Assembly: GCA_032251515.1 (NCBI GenBank)
Contig: JAVVDU010000001.1
Coordinates: forward strand, 1-64,000
Source: Carthagonibacter sp032251515
Lineage (GTDB): Bacteria > Gemmatimonadota > Gemmatimonadetes > Palauibacterales > Palauibacteraceae
Length of the DNA: 64,000 nt
Direction of reading: 5' to 3'
The notes below the pieces were generated by a model. It was not told the DNA's origin. It searched no databases and saw only the letters and a list, made by a program, of their open reading frames with translations. Shown one piece after another: positions 54,610-63,179 of this stretch. Each line of letters opens with the position of its first letter. Within the stretch, counting starts at the first letter, position 1. Position numbers and translations under genes: made by a program.

Positions 54610-57336
54610 TCAGCCCGCGTCCTGTTCCCGCCCCGCCCCGCTTCCCGTCAGCTTCCGGGCCACTTCCTCGACGCGGTAGCACTCGATGACGTCGCCGACC
54701 TTGATGTCGTTGAAGCCCTCGATGCCGATCCCGCACTCGTAGCCCTCCCGGACTTCCCGCACGTCGTCCTTGAACCTCTTGAGGCTGCCGATCCGGCCAT
54801 CGTAGATCTGCACGTAGTCTCGCAGGAGACGGACCGGCTGGTTCCGCTGGATCTGCCCCTGCACGACGTAGCAGCCGGCCACCGTACCGGCCTTGGGGAC
54901 CCGGAACGTCTGCCGGACCTCGGCCGCCCCCACCACCACCTGCCGCTCCTCGGGGGCGAGGAGCCCTTCCAAAGCGAGCCGGATCTCCTCCACCGCCTCG
55001 TAGATCACGCTGTAGGTGCGGATCTCCACGTCCTCGCGCTCCGCCGTCCCGCGGGCCTTCACGTCGGGCCGTACGTGGAACCCGAGGATCAGGGCCGAGG
55101 TCGTCGTGGCCAGCAGTACGTCCGACTCGTTGATCGCCCCTACGCCCCGGTGCAGCACCTCCACGGCCACCTCCGACGTCCCGAGCCGCTCCAGCGAGTC
55201 CGCCAGGGCCTGCACGGAGCCGTCCGTGTCTCCCTTGATGATCAGGTTCAGGGTCGCCTGTCCGCCCTCGCGCACGGCCTCGAAGATGTCCTCCAGCTTC
55301 GTGCCCTTCTGCCGGCGGCGGATGTCCTTCTCGCGCTCGAGCTGCTGGCGCCGGGACACGACTTCCCTCACCCGCGCGGCATCCATCTCGACCAGCTTGT
55401 CGCCGGCCTGCGGCACGCCCTCGATCCCGAGGATGCGCACGGGAATCGACGGCCCGGCGTGTTCCACCGTCTTGCCGCGCTCGTCGAGCAGGGCCCTGAC
55501 CCGCCCGCCGTGCAGCCCGCAGATGAAGTCGTCGCCCACGTTCAGCTCGCCCGACTGGACGAGCACCGTGGCCACGGGTCCCATGCCGCGGTCCAGCTCG
55601 GCCTCCACGACCGTGCCGCGCGCCGGACCCTCGGGGGACGCCTTGAGATCGAGGAGCTCCGCCTGCAGGAGGACCTTCTCGAGCAGGTCATCGACGCCGG
55701 ACCCGGTCTTGGCCGACACTTCCGCCGACAGCACGTCGCCGCCGAAGTCCTCCAGGACGACGTTCTGCGACAGCAGGTCCTGCTTCACGCGCGGCACGTC
55801 CGCCGCCGGGAGATCGACCTTGTTGATCGCCACGACCATCGGCACGCCGGCGTTCCGGGCGTGGCTGATCGCCTCCACCGTCTGCGGCATCACCGCGTCG
55901 TCGGCGGCCACCACGAGCACGACGATGTCGGTGATCTCGGCGCCCCGGGCTCGCATCGCGGTGAACGCCTCGTGGCCCGGCGTGTCGAGGAACGTGAGCG
56001 CCCGGTCGTCGTCCAGCCGGACGTGATACGCGCCGATGTGCTGCGTGATGCCGCCGGACTCGCCGGCGATCACGTTCGTGCGGCGCACGAAGTCGAGAAG
56101 CGACGTCTTGCCGTGGTCCACGTGCCCCATCACGGTCACCACGGGAGCCCGCGGAACCGGCTCGCCGGTCCCTTCGGCCGCTACCAGCACCTCCGAGAGA
56201 TCGGCCTCGTAGGCTTCCTCCCGCGCCGCCTTGAAGCCGAACTCCTCGCAGATCAGCTCGATCTGGTCGAAGTCGAGCCGCTGGTTGATCGTCACCATCA
56301 GCCCGAGGTTCTTGAACGCCGAGGTGATGATCTCCTGCGGCGAATGGCCGATCAGGTCGGACAGCTCGGCCACCGTGAGGAACTCGTTCACGCGGACCGT
56401 CGTCTGCTCCGCGACGCGCTCCCGCTCCCGCTGCTCGGCCTCCTCCTCCCGCTGGGAGGGTCCGGAATCCCGCCGCCGCCGTCGGGTGGTCGTCGAGGTT
56501 CCGTCCATGGCGGCGAGCGTCTTCTTCACGCTCTCCTGGACGGCCTCCCGGTCCACCCTGCGGTGCCGCTTCCGGTCCCGGCGCGCCTTGCGGCGGCCAT
56601 CCGTGGTGTAGCCCTCGGCCTGGATGCGGACGGTACCGCCCGGGCCGGCGGATGCCGCCGGTGCGGACGGCTTCTTCGCGACGAGACCCCGGCGCACCGG
56701 GGCCGGCTTCACGCCCGGCTTGCCGCGTCGGCGCGGCTCCTCTTCGCCCTCGCCTCCGGCCGCCTCGTCCTGCGGCTCCTCGACCTCCTGGGCCTGCTCG
56801 ACTTCCTCGTCCGCCTCGTCTTCCGGCACGGCCGCTGCCTCGGCGGCCGGCGTGACCACCTCCTCGCCGGGCTCGACGTCCCGCGCGGGCTCGGCGTCGT
56901 CGGCTTCCGCCGCCTCGTCGGCTCCCTCGGCCGCCACCTCGGCGGGCTCCTCGGCGGGCGTCGCCTCCCCGGCGGCCTCGACGGCGGCCGGCTCGGCGTC
57001 CGCGGGGCCGTCCGCTTCCTCGGCAGCCTCGCCGGCCACCGCTTCGTCGGGCGTCGCTTCCTGCGCTTCATCCGCGGCGGCGGACTCCGGCGGCGTCGGG
57101 GCCGCTCGGCGACGCCGGCGACGCCGGGTTCCCTCGGACGTCGCGTCGCCGGACGGCTCCGCCGACCCTACCCGTCTCTCGCGCTCCAGCCGCGCGTGCA
57201 GGCGCGCGATCTGGACGTCCGAGATCGTGGACATGTGGCTCCGCACCCGCACGTCCATCTGGTGCAGCATCTGGATCAGCTGCTTCGACTCGACGCCGAG
57301 TTCCTCGGCCACTTCATACACCCGGTATGTCGCCAA
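54610..57336 (-). CDS. infB: Translation initiation factor IF-2
   Basis: This 908-residue GTPase brings fMet-tRNA to the 30S subunit and promotes subunit joining. An IF2_N domain (about 1-50) is followed by a long Ala/Glu-rich acidic linker (about 55-215) and a basic segment. A second IF2_N domain comes next (near 320-370), then the G domain with GHVDHGKTSLLD, DTPGHEAF and NKVD, and domains II to IV. The start is TTG at 57336 behind GAGGAGG. Translation from TTG may limit expression. Confidence 0.97.
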   Translation of the reverse strand: MATYRVYEVAEELGVESKQLIQMLHQMDVRVRSHMSTISDVQIARLHARLERERRVGSAEPSGDATSEGTRRRRRRRAAPTPPESAAADEAQEATPDEAVAGEAAEEADGPADAEPAAVEAAGEATPAEEPAEVAAEGADEAAEADDAEPARDVEPGEEVVTPAAEAAAVPEDEADEEVEQAQEVEEPQDEAAGGEGEEEPRRRGKPGVKPAPVRRGLVAKKPSAPAASAGPGGTVRIQAEGYTTDGRRKARRDRKRHRRVDREAVQESVKKTLAAMDGTSTTTRRRRRDSGPSQREEEAEQRERERVAEQTTVRVNEFLTVAELSDLIGHSPQEIITSAFKNLGLMVTINQRLDFDQIELICEEFGFKAAREEAYEADLSEVLVAAEGTGEPVPRAPVVTVMGHVDHGKTSLLDFVRRTNVIAGESGGITQHIGAYHVRLDDDRALTFLDTPGHEAFTAMRARGAEITDIVVLVVAADDAVMPQTVEAISHARNAGVPMVVAINKVDLPAADVPRVKQDLLSQNVVLEDFGGDVLSAEVSAKTGSGVDDLLEKVLLQAELLDLKASPEGPARGTVVEAELDRGMGPVATVLVQSGELNVGDDFICGLHGGRVRALLDERGKTVEHAGPSIPVRILGIEGVPQAGDKLVEMDAARVREVVSRRQQLEREKDIRRRQKGTKLEDIFEAVREGGQATLNLIIKGDTDGSVQALADSLERLGTSEVAVEVLHRGVGAINESDVLLATTTSALILGFHVRPDVKARGTAEREDVEIRTYSVIYEAVEEIRLALEGLLAPEERQVVVGAAEVRQTFRVPKAGTVAGCYVVQGQIQRNQPVRLLRDYVQIYDGRIGSLKRFKDDVREVREGYECGIGIEGFNDIKVGDVIECYRVEEVARKLTGSGAGREQDAG

Positions 57337-57409
57337 CGCCCGTCCTCCTCAGTGTGACTCTGCCGTGCCAGCGGGGCACGGATCCCTCCCGGTCGCGCGT
57401 CCCGACGGT

Positions 57410-57760
57410 CTACGTGCCCGCCGGCATCTCCTGCGACCCATCGTCGAGCAGCCGACACAGGCGTTCCGCCAGTCCCGGCTCGCTCACGCCCGCGACGACC
57501 ACTCTGCCTCGCCCGAGCGCCCGCGCGAGTTGCGCGGCGGTGCCGCACTCGCGCCACGGTACGCCACGCGCTCGCAGCTTCGGGAGGACCCGGTCCCGGG
57601 CGTTTCCTCCCGCATCGCGCGCCACCAGCACCAGGTGCAGTCCGGCCGCCGAATCCGCCGCGGCCAGCACCGCCTGGGTGCCCAGGGCAACGCGCCCGGC
57701 GCGCCGGGCCAGGCCGAGCAGGGCCAGCGCGCGCCCGTCGCTCCCGGGGGCCTCCCGCAC
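57410..57760 (-). CDS. ylxQ: L7Ae-family RNA-binding protein YlxQ
   Basis: This 116-residue protein has the L7Ae/L30e fold (LALLGLARRAGRVALGTQAVLAAA, HLVLVARDAGGNARDRVLPK, RVVVAGVSEPGLAERL) and sits between nusA and infB, the place of YlxQ in Bacillus. Such proteins bind kink-turns in RNA. The start is GTG at 57760, 4 bases after the nusA stop. The usual companion YlxR (DUF448) is not present as a separate gene. Confidence 0.86.
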   Translation of the reverse strand: MREAPGSDGRALALLGLARRAGRVALGTQAVLAAADSAAGLHLVLVARDAGGNARDRVLPKLRARGVPWRECGTAAQLARALGRGRVVVAGVSEPGLAERLCRLLDDGSQEMPAGT

Positions 57761-57764
57761 CGCC

Positions 57765-59297
57765 TTACCCCTCGTCCCGCCGGCCCTCCGGCTCCACGGC
57801 CGCCGCGACCTCGACCTCGTCGTCCCCGAGATCCCCGGCGTCTTCCCCGGGCTCCCCGTCATCCCCGGGCTCCCCGGCATCTGCCCCGGGCTCCCCGGCA
57901 TCTGCCTCGGGCTCGTCGCCATCCTCCTCCGGCGCGGGCTCCCCGCCTTCGGCTTCCGGCTCCTCGCCGGCCGCGCCGGTGGATTCCGCCGTGCGGCCAC
58001 CCGCTTCGCCCTCCTCCGAGACCGTCAGCTCCTCGATCAGCTGGACGATGTGTCCCGCCTCCTCGGCATCGATGCCCGGGACCGCCTCGAAGTCTTCCTG
58101 CTCCATCTCCAGCACGGACATGAACGTCTCGTAGCCCGCCGCCTCGAGCGCGGCCAGCGTGGCCGGTGCCAGCCCCTCCAGCTCCGACAGCGGGAAGTCG
58201 GCGACCTCGTAGTCGTCGCCGCCGCCGAACAGAGAGGCTTCCGCCCCCCGCTCCCGCCAGTCACGGCTCGAATAGAGGTCGAGCTGCCAGCCGATGAGCT
58301 GGGAGGCGAGACGCACGTTCTGCCCGTTGCGGCCGATCGCCAGCGACAGCTGGTCCTCGTCCACGATCGCCGTGATGACGTGTCGCTCCACGTCCGAGAT
58401 CACCTTGGCGACCCGCGCGGGCGCGAGCGCCCGCCGCGCGAAGATCTCGGGGTCGGGGTGCCACGGCACGATGTCGATCCGCTCGCCCCCGAGTTCCGAG
58501 ACGACGGCCTGCACGCGCGAGCCCTTGAGGCCGACGCAGGCGCCCACCGGGTCCACCGAGTCATCGCGCGACGACACGGCGATCTTCGTGCGTCCGCCGG
58601 CCTCCCGCACGATCTCCCGGATCTCGACGATCCCCTGGTAGATCTCCGGCACCTCCAGCGCGAACAGCGACTTCACGAACAGCGGGTCGGCGCGCGACAG
58701 GATCAGCCGCGGGCCGCGGGGCGTCTCCTCCAGCTTCGTGAGCACGGCGCGGATCGACTCGCCCTGCCGGAAGCGCTCGCGCGGGTTCTGCTCGCGGTAG
58801 GGGATGATCGCCTCCGCCTCGCGGGCCCGGTTCAGCATCACCACGATCTTGCCGCGCTCGATCTGCTGCACCTCGCCCGAGACGAGGTCGCCGACGAGCC
58901 CGGCGAATTCCTGCCGGATCTTGTCCCGCTCCCCCTCGCGGACGCGCTGGATGATCCTCTGCTTCGCCGCCGCCACGGCGTTGCGGCCGAAGTCGGTGAA
59001 CGCGACCGGGATCTCGAGCAGGTCGCCGACCTCGAACTCGGGGTCGTCGAACCGGGCTTCCTCGAGCGACGCCTGGCGTGCCGGATCCTCGACTTCCTCA
59101 ACGACTTCCTTGAGGACCGTGATCTTGATGCTCCCATCCGACCGGATGTCGATCTCCGCCTCCACCGGCCCGCCGAAATGGCGCGCCAGGGCGGCGTGCA
59201 GTCCGTCCCGGATCAGGTCGTGCAGTTCCTCGTCCGACAGCGCCTTGTTGGCCGCCATGACGCGGAACGCCTCCACCACAGGAATCTGGTCGCTCAT
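57765..59297 (-). CDS. nusA: Transcription termination/antitermination factor NusA
   Basis: This 510-residue factor binds RNA polymerase and nascent RNA and promotes pausing and hairpin termination. The N-terminal domain (about 1-125) binds polymerase, and S1 (about 135-200), KH1 and KH2 (SVDPVGACVGLKGSRVQAVVSELGGERIDIV and IGRNGQNVRLASQL) follow. A helix-hairpin-helix segment lies near 375-430. The last about 80 residues are a strongly acidic tail built from short Glu-Pro-Gly-Asp repeats. It lies 42 bases after rimP and may control its own operon through the rimP leader terminator. Confidence 0.97.
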   Translation of the reverse strand: MSDQIPVVEAFRVMAANKALSDEELHDLIRDGLHAALARHFGGPVEAEIDIRSDGSIKITVLKEVVEEVEDPARQASLEEARFDDPEFEVGDLLEIPVAFTDFGRNAVAAAKQRIIQRVREGERDKIRQEFAGLVGDLVSGEVQQIERGKIVVMLNRAREAEAIIPYREQNPRERFRQGESIRAVLTKLEETPRGPRLILSRADPLFVKSLFALEVPEIYQGIVEIREIVREAGGRTKIAVSSRDDSVDPVGACVGLKGSRVQAVVSELGGERIDIVPWHPDPEIFARRALAPARVAKVISDVERHVITAIVDEDQLSLAIGRNGQNVRLASQLIGWQLDLYSSRDWRERGAEASLFGGGDDYEVADFPLSELEGLAPATLAALEAAGYETFMSVLEMEQEDFEAVPGIDAEEAGHIVQLIEELTVSEEGEAGGRTAESTGAAGEEPEAEGGEPAPEEDGDEPEADAGEPGADAGEPGDDGEPGEDAGDLGDDEVEVAAAVEPEGRRDEG

Positions 59298-59339
59298 CTT
59301 CGCCTTTCCGGTCTCCTTCCTCGTCCCCTCGCCGCGATC

Positions 59340-59834
59340 TCAGAGATCGTCCTCGGGCCGGTAGACGAGGTGCGCCCTGGCGATCGTCGCCAGCGGCACC
59401 CGCAGCGTCTCGCCGTCCACCTCCAGCACCACCACCGTCTCGCCGGCCGCGTCGGTGTCCGTACCCCCGAGCCGGCCCTCCAGCTGCCGCCGGCCAGCGG
59501 CCAGTGGACCGAACCCACGTACGCGGATCTCGCTGCCGGCGAACCGGTCGTAGTCCGACCGCCGGCCGAGAGGCCTCTCCACGCCGGGCGAGGACACTTC
59601 GAGAATCCTGTCTCCCTCCTCGAGCCCGGCCGCTTCCAGGTGCGCAAGCACCTCGCGGCTGATCGCGGCGCAGTCCGCCGCGGTCAGGCTGGAGCGCCCC
59701 GGCGGGTCGTCGGGCCGCTCGACCCGAAGGCGCAGGAGAGGCCGGCGACGCCCGCCGCCCCGCTCGAGCGCCACGAGGGCGAAGCCCCGTTCCTCGAGCA
59801 CCCGGTCGATCTCCCTCTCCAGGCGATCCCGCAT
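59340..59834 (-). CDS. rimP: Ribosome maturation factor RimP
   Basis: This 164-residue protein is needed for 30S maturation. Family blocks are EVSSPGVERPL and DCAAISREVLAHLE, and the C-terminal SH3-like domain follows. The ATG at 59834 starts the family alignment, with a GGGAGG and a GGGGAAG upstream; the latter is better spaced. It is the first gene of the rimP-nusA-infB operon, and its leader has a promoter and an intrinsic terminator. Confidence 0.93.
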   Translation of the reverse strand: MRDRLEREIDRVLEERGFALVALERGGGRRRPLLRLRVERPDDPPGRSSLTAADCAAISREVLAHLEAAGLEEGDRILEVSSPGVERPLGRRSDYDRFAGSEIRVRGFGPLAAGRRQLEGRLGGTDTDAAGETVVVLEVDGETLRVPLATIARAHLVYRPEDDL

Positions 59835-59894
59835 CGCTTCCCCGGCCCGCCTCCCGTCGCCGTCCGGCCTCGCGGAACCGGACCTACCCCCAAC

Positions 59895-59926
59895 AAAAAA
59901 GTGGGGCCGCGAGCGTTTCCCCACTT
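59895..59926 (-). terminator. Intrinsic terminator in the rimP leader (candidate attenuator)
   Basis: On the minus strand AAGTGGGG pairs with CCCCACTT around a 12-base loop, and the stem runs into a six-T tract. It lies about 48 bases after the predicted start of transcription and about 60 bases before the rimP ATG, so it would end most transcripts unless read through. CCCAC at 59937-59941 could pair with the 5' arm and prevent it. It can also terminate read-through from pgeF. Confidence 0.75.
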
Positions 59927-59940
59927 CCACCGAGACGTGG

Positions 59941-59966
59941 GCGCCCGGGCGGCCGGCCCCGGGCGC
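59941..59966 (-). promoter_or_regulatory. GC-rich stem-loop near the 5' end of the rimP leader
   Basis: GCGCCCGGG pairs with CCCGGGCGC around an 8-base loop, directly after the predicted transcription start and before the terminator hairpin. It may protect the 5' end or take part in switching with the terminator. Confidence 0.5.
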
Positions 59967-59980
59967 GTGTTTCGCGGACG

Positions 59981-60009
59981 ATAATAGAGGGAAAGCCGGC
60001 GCTTCGCAA
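59981..60009 (-). promoter_or_regulatory. Predicted promoter of the rimP-nusA-infB operon
   Basis: On the minus strand TTGCGA (60004-60009) and a near-consensus -10 TATTAT (59981-59986) are 17 bases apart. The start would be near 59974. It lies just after the pgeF stop. Confidence 0.7.
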
Positions 60010-60018
60010 ACGGGGCGG

Positions 60019-60762
60019 TCAGCCGTGAAGTCGGCCCAGGAAGGCCGCCATCCGGCCCGCCCGCCCGCCCGAACCGCGGTGCGAGTGCAGACGCTCGCGG
60101 TCGCAGCGCGTGCAGCGGGGAGAGATCGAGATCCGGGCCGGGTCGGCCCCGCAACGGACCGCCTCGTCGGCGAGTCGGGCGCGGAGATCGAGACCCCGCG
60201 GGCCGTCGGTGCAGAGACCGAATCGGCCGAGGACTTCGGGGCCCACCTCGTAACAGGATCCGCAGATCGACGGTCCGAGATGCACGTGCACGTCCGCCGG
60301 CGCCCCTCCCCGGAGGCGGGCCAGAGCCCGCAGCCCGCGCGCCAGGATGCCTGCGGCCGCGCCTCGCCAGCCTGCGTGCAGGAGCGCGATGGCCCCGCTC
60401 CCGGGATCGGCCAGGTAGACGGGGACACAGTCGGCCACGGTAACGGCCAGCAGCAGGCCCGGGCGGTCGGCCGCGAGCCCGTCGGCCCGGCCCGGGATCC
60501 GCAGACCGCCTCCCCCGTCCGGCCCCACGGTCAGCACGCGTGTGCCGTGCACCTGGCGGGCGACGGCCAGCGCCGGGAAGCCGAGCGCCGCCGCGAGGCT
60601 CTCGAAACGGGCCGCCGTCTCGGCCACGCCTGCCGGTCCCGCGAGACCGAAGTCCGCGGGCCGGACCGTGATCCCGGCCACGATCCCGGGTGCGCCGTCC
60701 GGCCACCCGGCGAGCGACAGGGTGGCGAACGGGCCGGCCCGGGCATCCGTCTCCTCTCGCAC
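60019..60762 (-). CDS. pgeF: PgeF/YfiH-family peptidoglycan editing factor (laccase domain)
   Basis: This 247-residue cytosolic protein has the conserved metal ligands His in ARQVHGTRV, Cys in VTVADCVPVYL and His in ALLHAGWRG. In E. coli PgeF clears wrongly built UDP-MurNAc-L-Ser, while other members act on nucleosides, so the name polyphenol oxidase is outdated. It lies directly after murA, which fits a wall-precursor role. I chose the GTG at 60762 with a G-rich ribosome-like site; a GTG at 60786 overlapping the murA stop is the alternative. The C-terminus has CTRCDRERLHSHR. Confidence 0.9.
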   Translation of the reverse strand: MREETDARAGPFATLSLAGWPDGAPGIVAGITVRPADFGLAGPAGVAETAARFESLAAALGFPALAVARQVHGTRVLTVGPDGGGGLRIPGRADGLAADRPGLLLAVTVADCVPVYLADPGSGAIALLHAGWRGAAAGILARGLRALARLRGGAPADVHVHLGPSICGSCYEVGPEVLGRFGLCTDGPRGLDLRARLADEAVRCGADPARISISPRCTRCDRERLHSHRGSGGRAGRMAAFLGRLHG

Positions 60763-60779
60763 CGGCGCCCCCCCGGCGG

Positions 60780-62063
<1,284 letters not shown>

Positions 62064-62119
62064 TGGAGCGCTCCTGTTCGACGTGCGCGGGGCCGCCGTC
62101 TTCCCTGCTCCCGGCCGGA

Positions 62120-62133
62120 CCGGGTCGACCCGG
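62120..62133. promoter_or_regulatory. 14-bp perfect palindrome at the predicted murA transcription start
   Basis: CCGGGTCGACCCGG is self-complementary and lies directly after the predicted -10 box of murA. It could be an operator or a 5' hairpin. GC-only sequence of this length is less surprising here than the AT-cored palindrome near ctaC. Confidence 0.4.
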
Positions 62134-62135
62134 GA

Positions 62136-62165
62136 AAAGTAGGCGAGCCGCCGGCGGGCGGGCAA
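62136..62165 (-). promoter_or_regulatory. Possible promoter of murA-pgeF
   Basis: On the minus strand TTGCCC (62160-62165) and TACTTT (62136-62141) are 18 bases apart, with a predicted start near 62129 and a leader of about 65 bases. Confidence 0.45.
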
Positions 62166-62197
62166 CGCGCGATCCGGTCGGCGGACGCCGCGCCGCG

Positions 62198-62226
62198 TTG
62201 ACAGGGGCCGACCTCCGCATCATGCT
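62198..62226 (+). promoter_or_regulatory. Predicted promoter of the EIIA/PII-like/antiporter operon
   Basis: A perfect TTGACA (62198-62203) and CATGCT (62221-62226) are 17 bases apart. The start would be near 62233, about 60 bases before the first gene. It is divergent from the murA promoter. Confidence 0.6.
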
Positions 62227-62291
62227 CCCTCCGGGCCCGGCGCACCCGGCCCCACGGGAAGCCGCGAAGGCCAGCCAGGAGGTGTCCCGCC

Positions 62292-62756
62292 ATGAAGCTC
62301 TCGGAATTCGTCGAACCGGACCTGATCGTCACGGACGTCGAGGCCGGCGACGTGGAGGACGTCCTCCGCCAGCTTCTCGTGCCCCTCGCCGAGCGGGGTG
62401 GCGCGCAGGACCCGGACCGGGTCCTCAAGGCCCTGCTCGCCCGCGAGAAGGTGCTCAGCACGGGCATCGGCCAGGGAATCGCCGTTCCGCACGCCGTCTG
62501 CGACGCCGTCGTCGACCCCAGCCTGATCGTCGGCCTGTCGCCCGGAGGCGTGGACTTCCACTCGATGGACGAAGCCCCGGTGCACGTCTTCTTCGTCCTG
62601 CTGTCGCCGCCCGATCGGGCGGGGCATCACATCCGCCTCCTGGCGCGCATCGCCAGGCTGTCCCGTCACCCGGAGTTCGTGACCTCGCTGCGCGCGAGCG
62701 CGGGAGCGGACGAAGTCGTGGCGCGAATCCGGGACTACGAGCGCGATCACGTCTGA
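62292..62756 (+). CDS. PTS EIIA-Ntr-like protein
   Basis: This 154-residue cytosolic protein has the PTS_EIIA_2 (fructose/nitrogen) fold. The phosphorylatable His67 lies in STGIGQGIAVPHA, and the VHVFFVLLSPPDRAGHHIRLLARIARL block fits the family. No EIIB or EIIC domain follows, so it is likely regulatory like PtsN rather than part of sugar uptake. The ATG at 62292 has AGGAGG upstream. It precedes a PII-like gene by 69 bases and an antiporter gene. No EI or HPr gene is visible here, so the phosphate donor is unknown. Confidence 0.9.
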   Translation: MKLSEFVEPDLIVTDVEAGDVEDVLRQLLVPLAERGGAQDPDRVLKALLAREKVLSTGIGQGIAVPHAVCDAVVDPSLIVGLSPGGVDFHSMDEAPVHVFFVLLSPPDRAGHHIRLLARIARLSRHPEFVTSLRASAGADEVVARIRDYERDHV

Positions 62757-62825
62757 CGACGGCCGGGACGCGGCATCGGGCACCACGCGACTCGGCCGCG
62801 CGCGACCACCGGGAGGGAACGGGCG

Positions 62826-63179
62826 ATGGAACTCCTGATCGCCGTGATCAACGACGTGGACCGGATGGACGAGATCCTCTCGGGGTTCCTCGAGATCGGG
62901 ATCACCGGCGCCACGATCTTCGACAGCGAGGGCATGGGCCGGGTCCTCAGCCACGACATCCCGATCTTCGCGGGCCTGCAGACCCTGATCTCCCGTTCGC
63001 GGCCGCAGAATCAGACGCTGTTCAGCGTGATCGACGACCCGCGGAAGGTGGACGAGGCGATCGCCCTCCTGCAGGAGGTGTGCGGCCGGTTCGACGACCC
63101 CGCCACGGGCATCGCGATCACCGTGCCGGTGACGAGGGTCGTCGGCCTGGCCTCGGAACTGGGCGGGCCCGACATTTGA
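62826..63179 (+). CDS. PII-like signalling protein
   Basis: This 117-residue product looks like a ferredoxin-fold PII-superfamily member. MELLIAVINDVDRMDEILSGFLEIGITGATIFDSEGMG matches the PII pattern up to the T-loop, which here is GRVLSHDIPIFAGLQTLI. The uridylylated Tyr of GlnB is absent. The second half (FSVIDDPRKVDEAIALLQEV, GIAITVPV) matches the second beta-alpha-beta unit. PII-like proteins bind nucleotides and often gate a neighbouring transporter. GGGAGG precedes the ATG. Its stop overlaps the antiporter TTG (TTGA), which strongly suggests that it regulates the antiporter. Ligand unknown. Confidence 0.75.
   Translation: MELLIAVINDVDRMDEILSGFLEIGITGATIFDSEGMGRVLSHDIPIFAGLQTLISRSRPQNQTLFSVIDDPRKVDEAIALLQEVCGRFDDPATGIAITVPVTRVVGLASELGGPDI

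Noticed and set aside
54538..57357. A 939-codon open frame on the plus strand
   Set aside because: It is antisense to infB, and the product is low-complexity without motifs.
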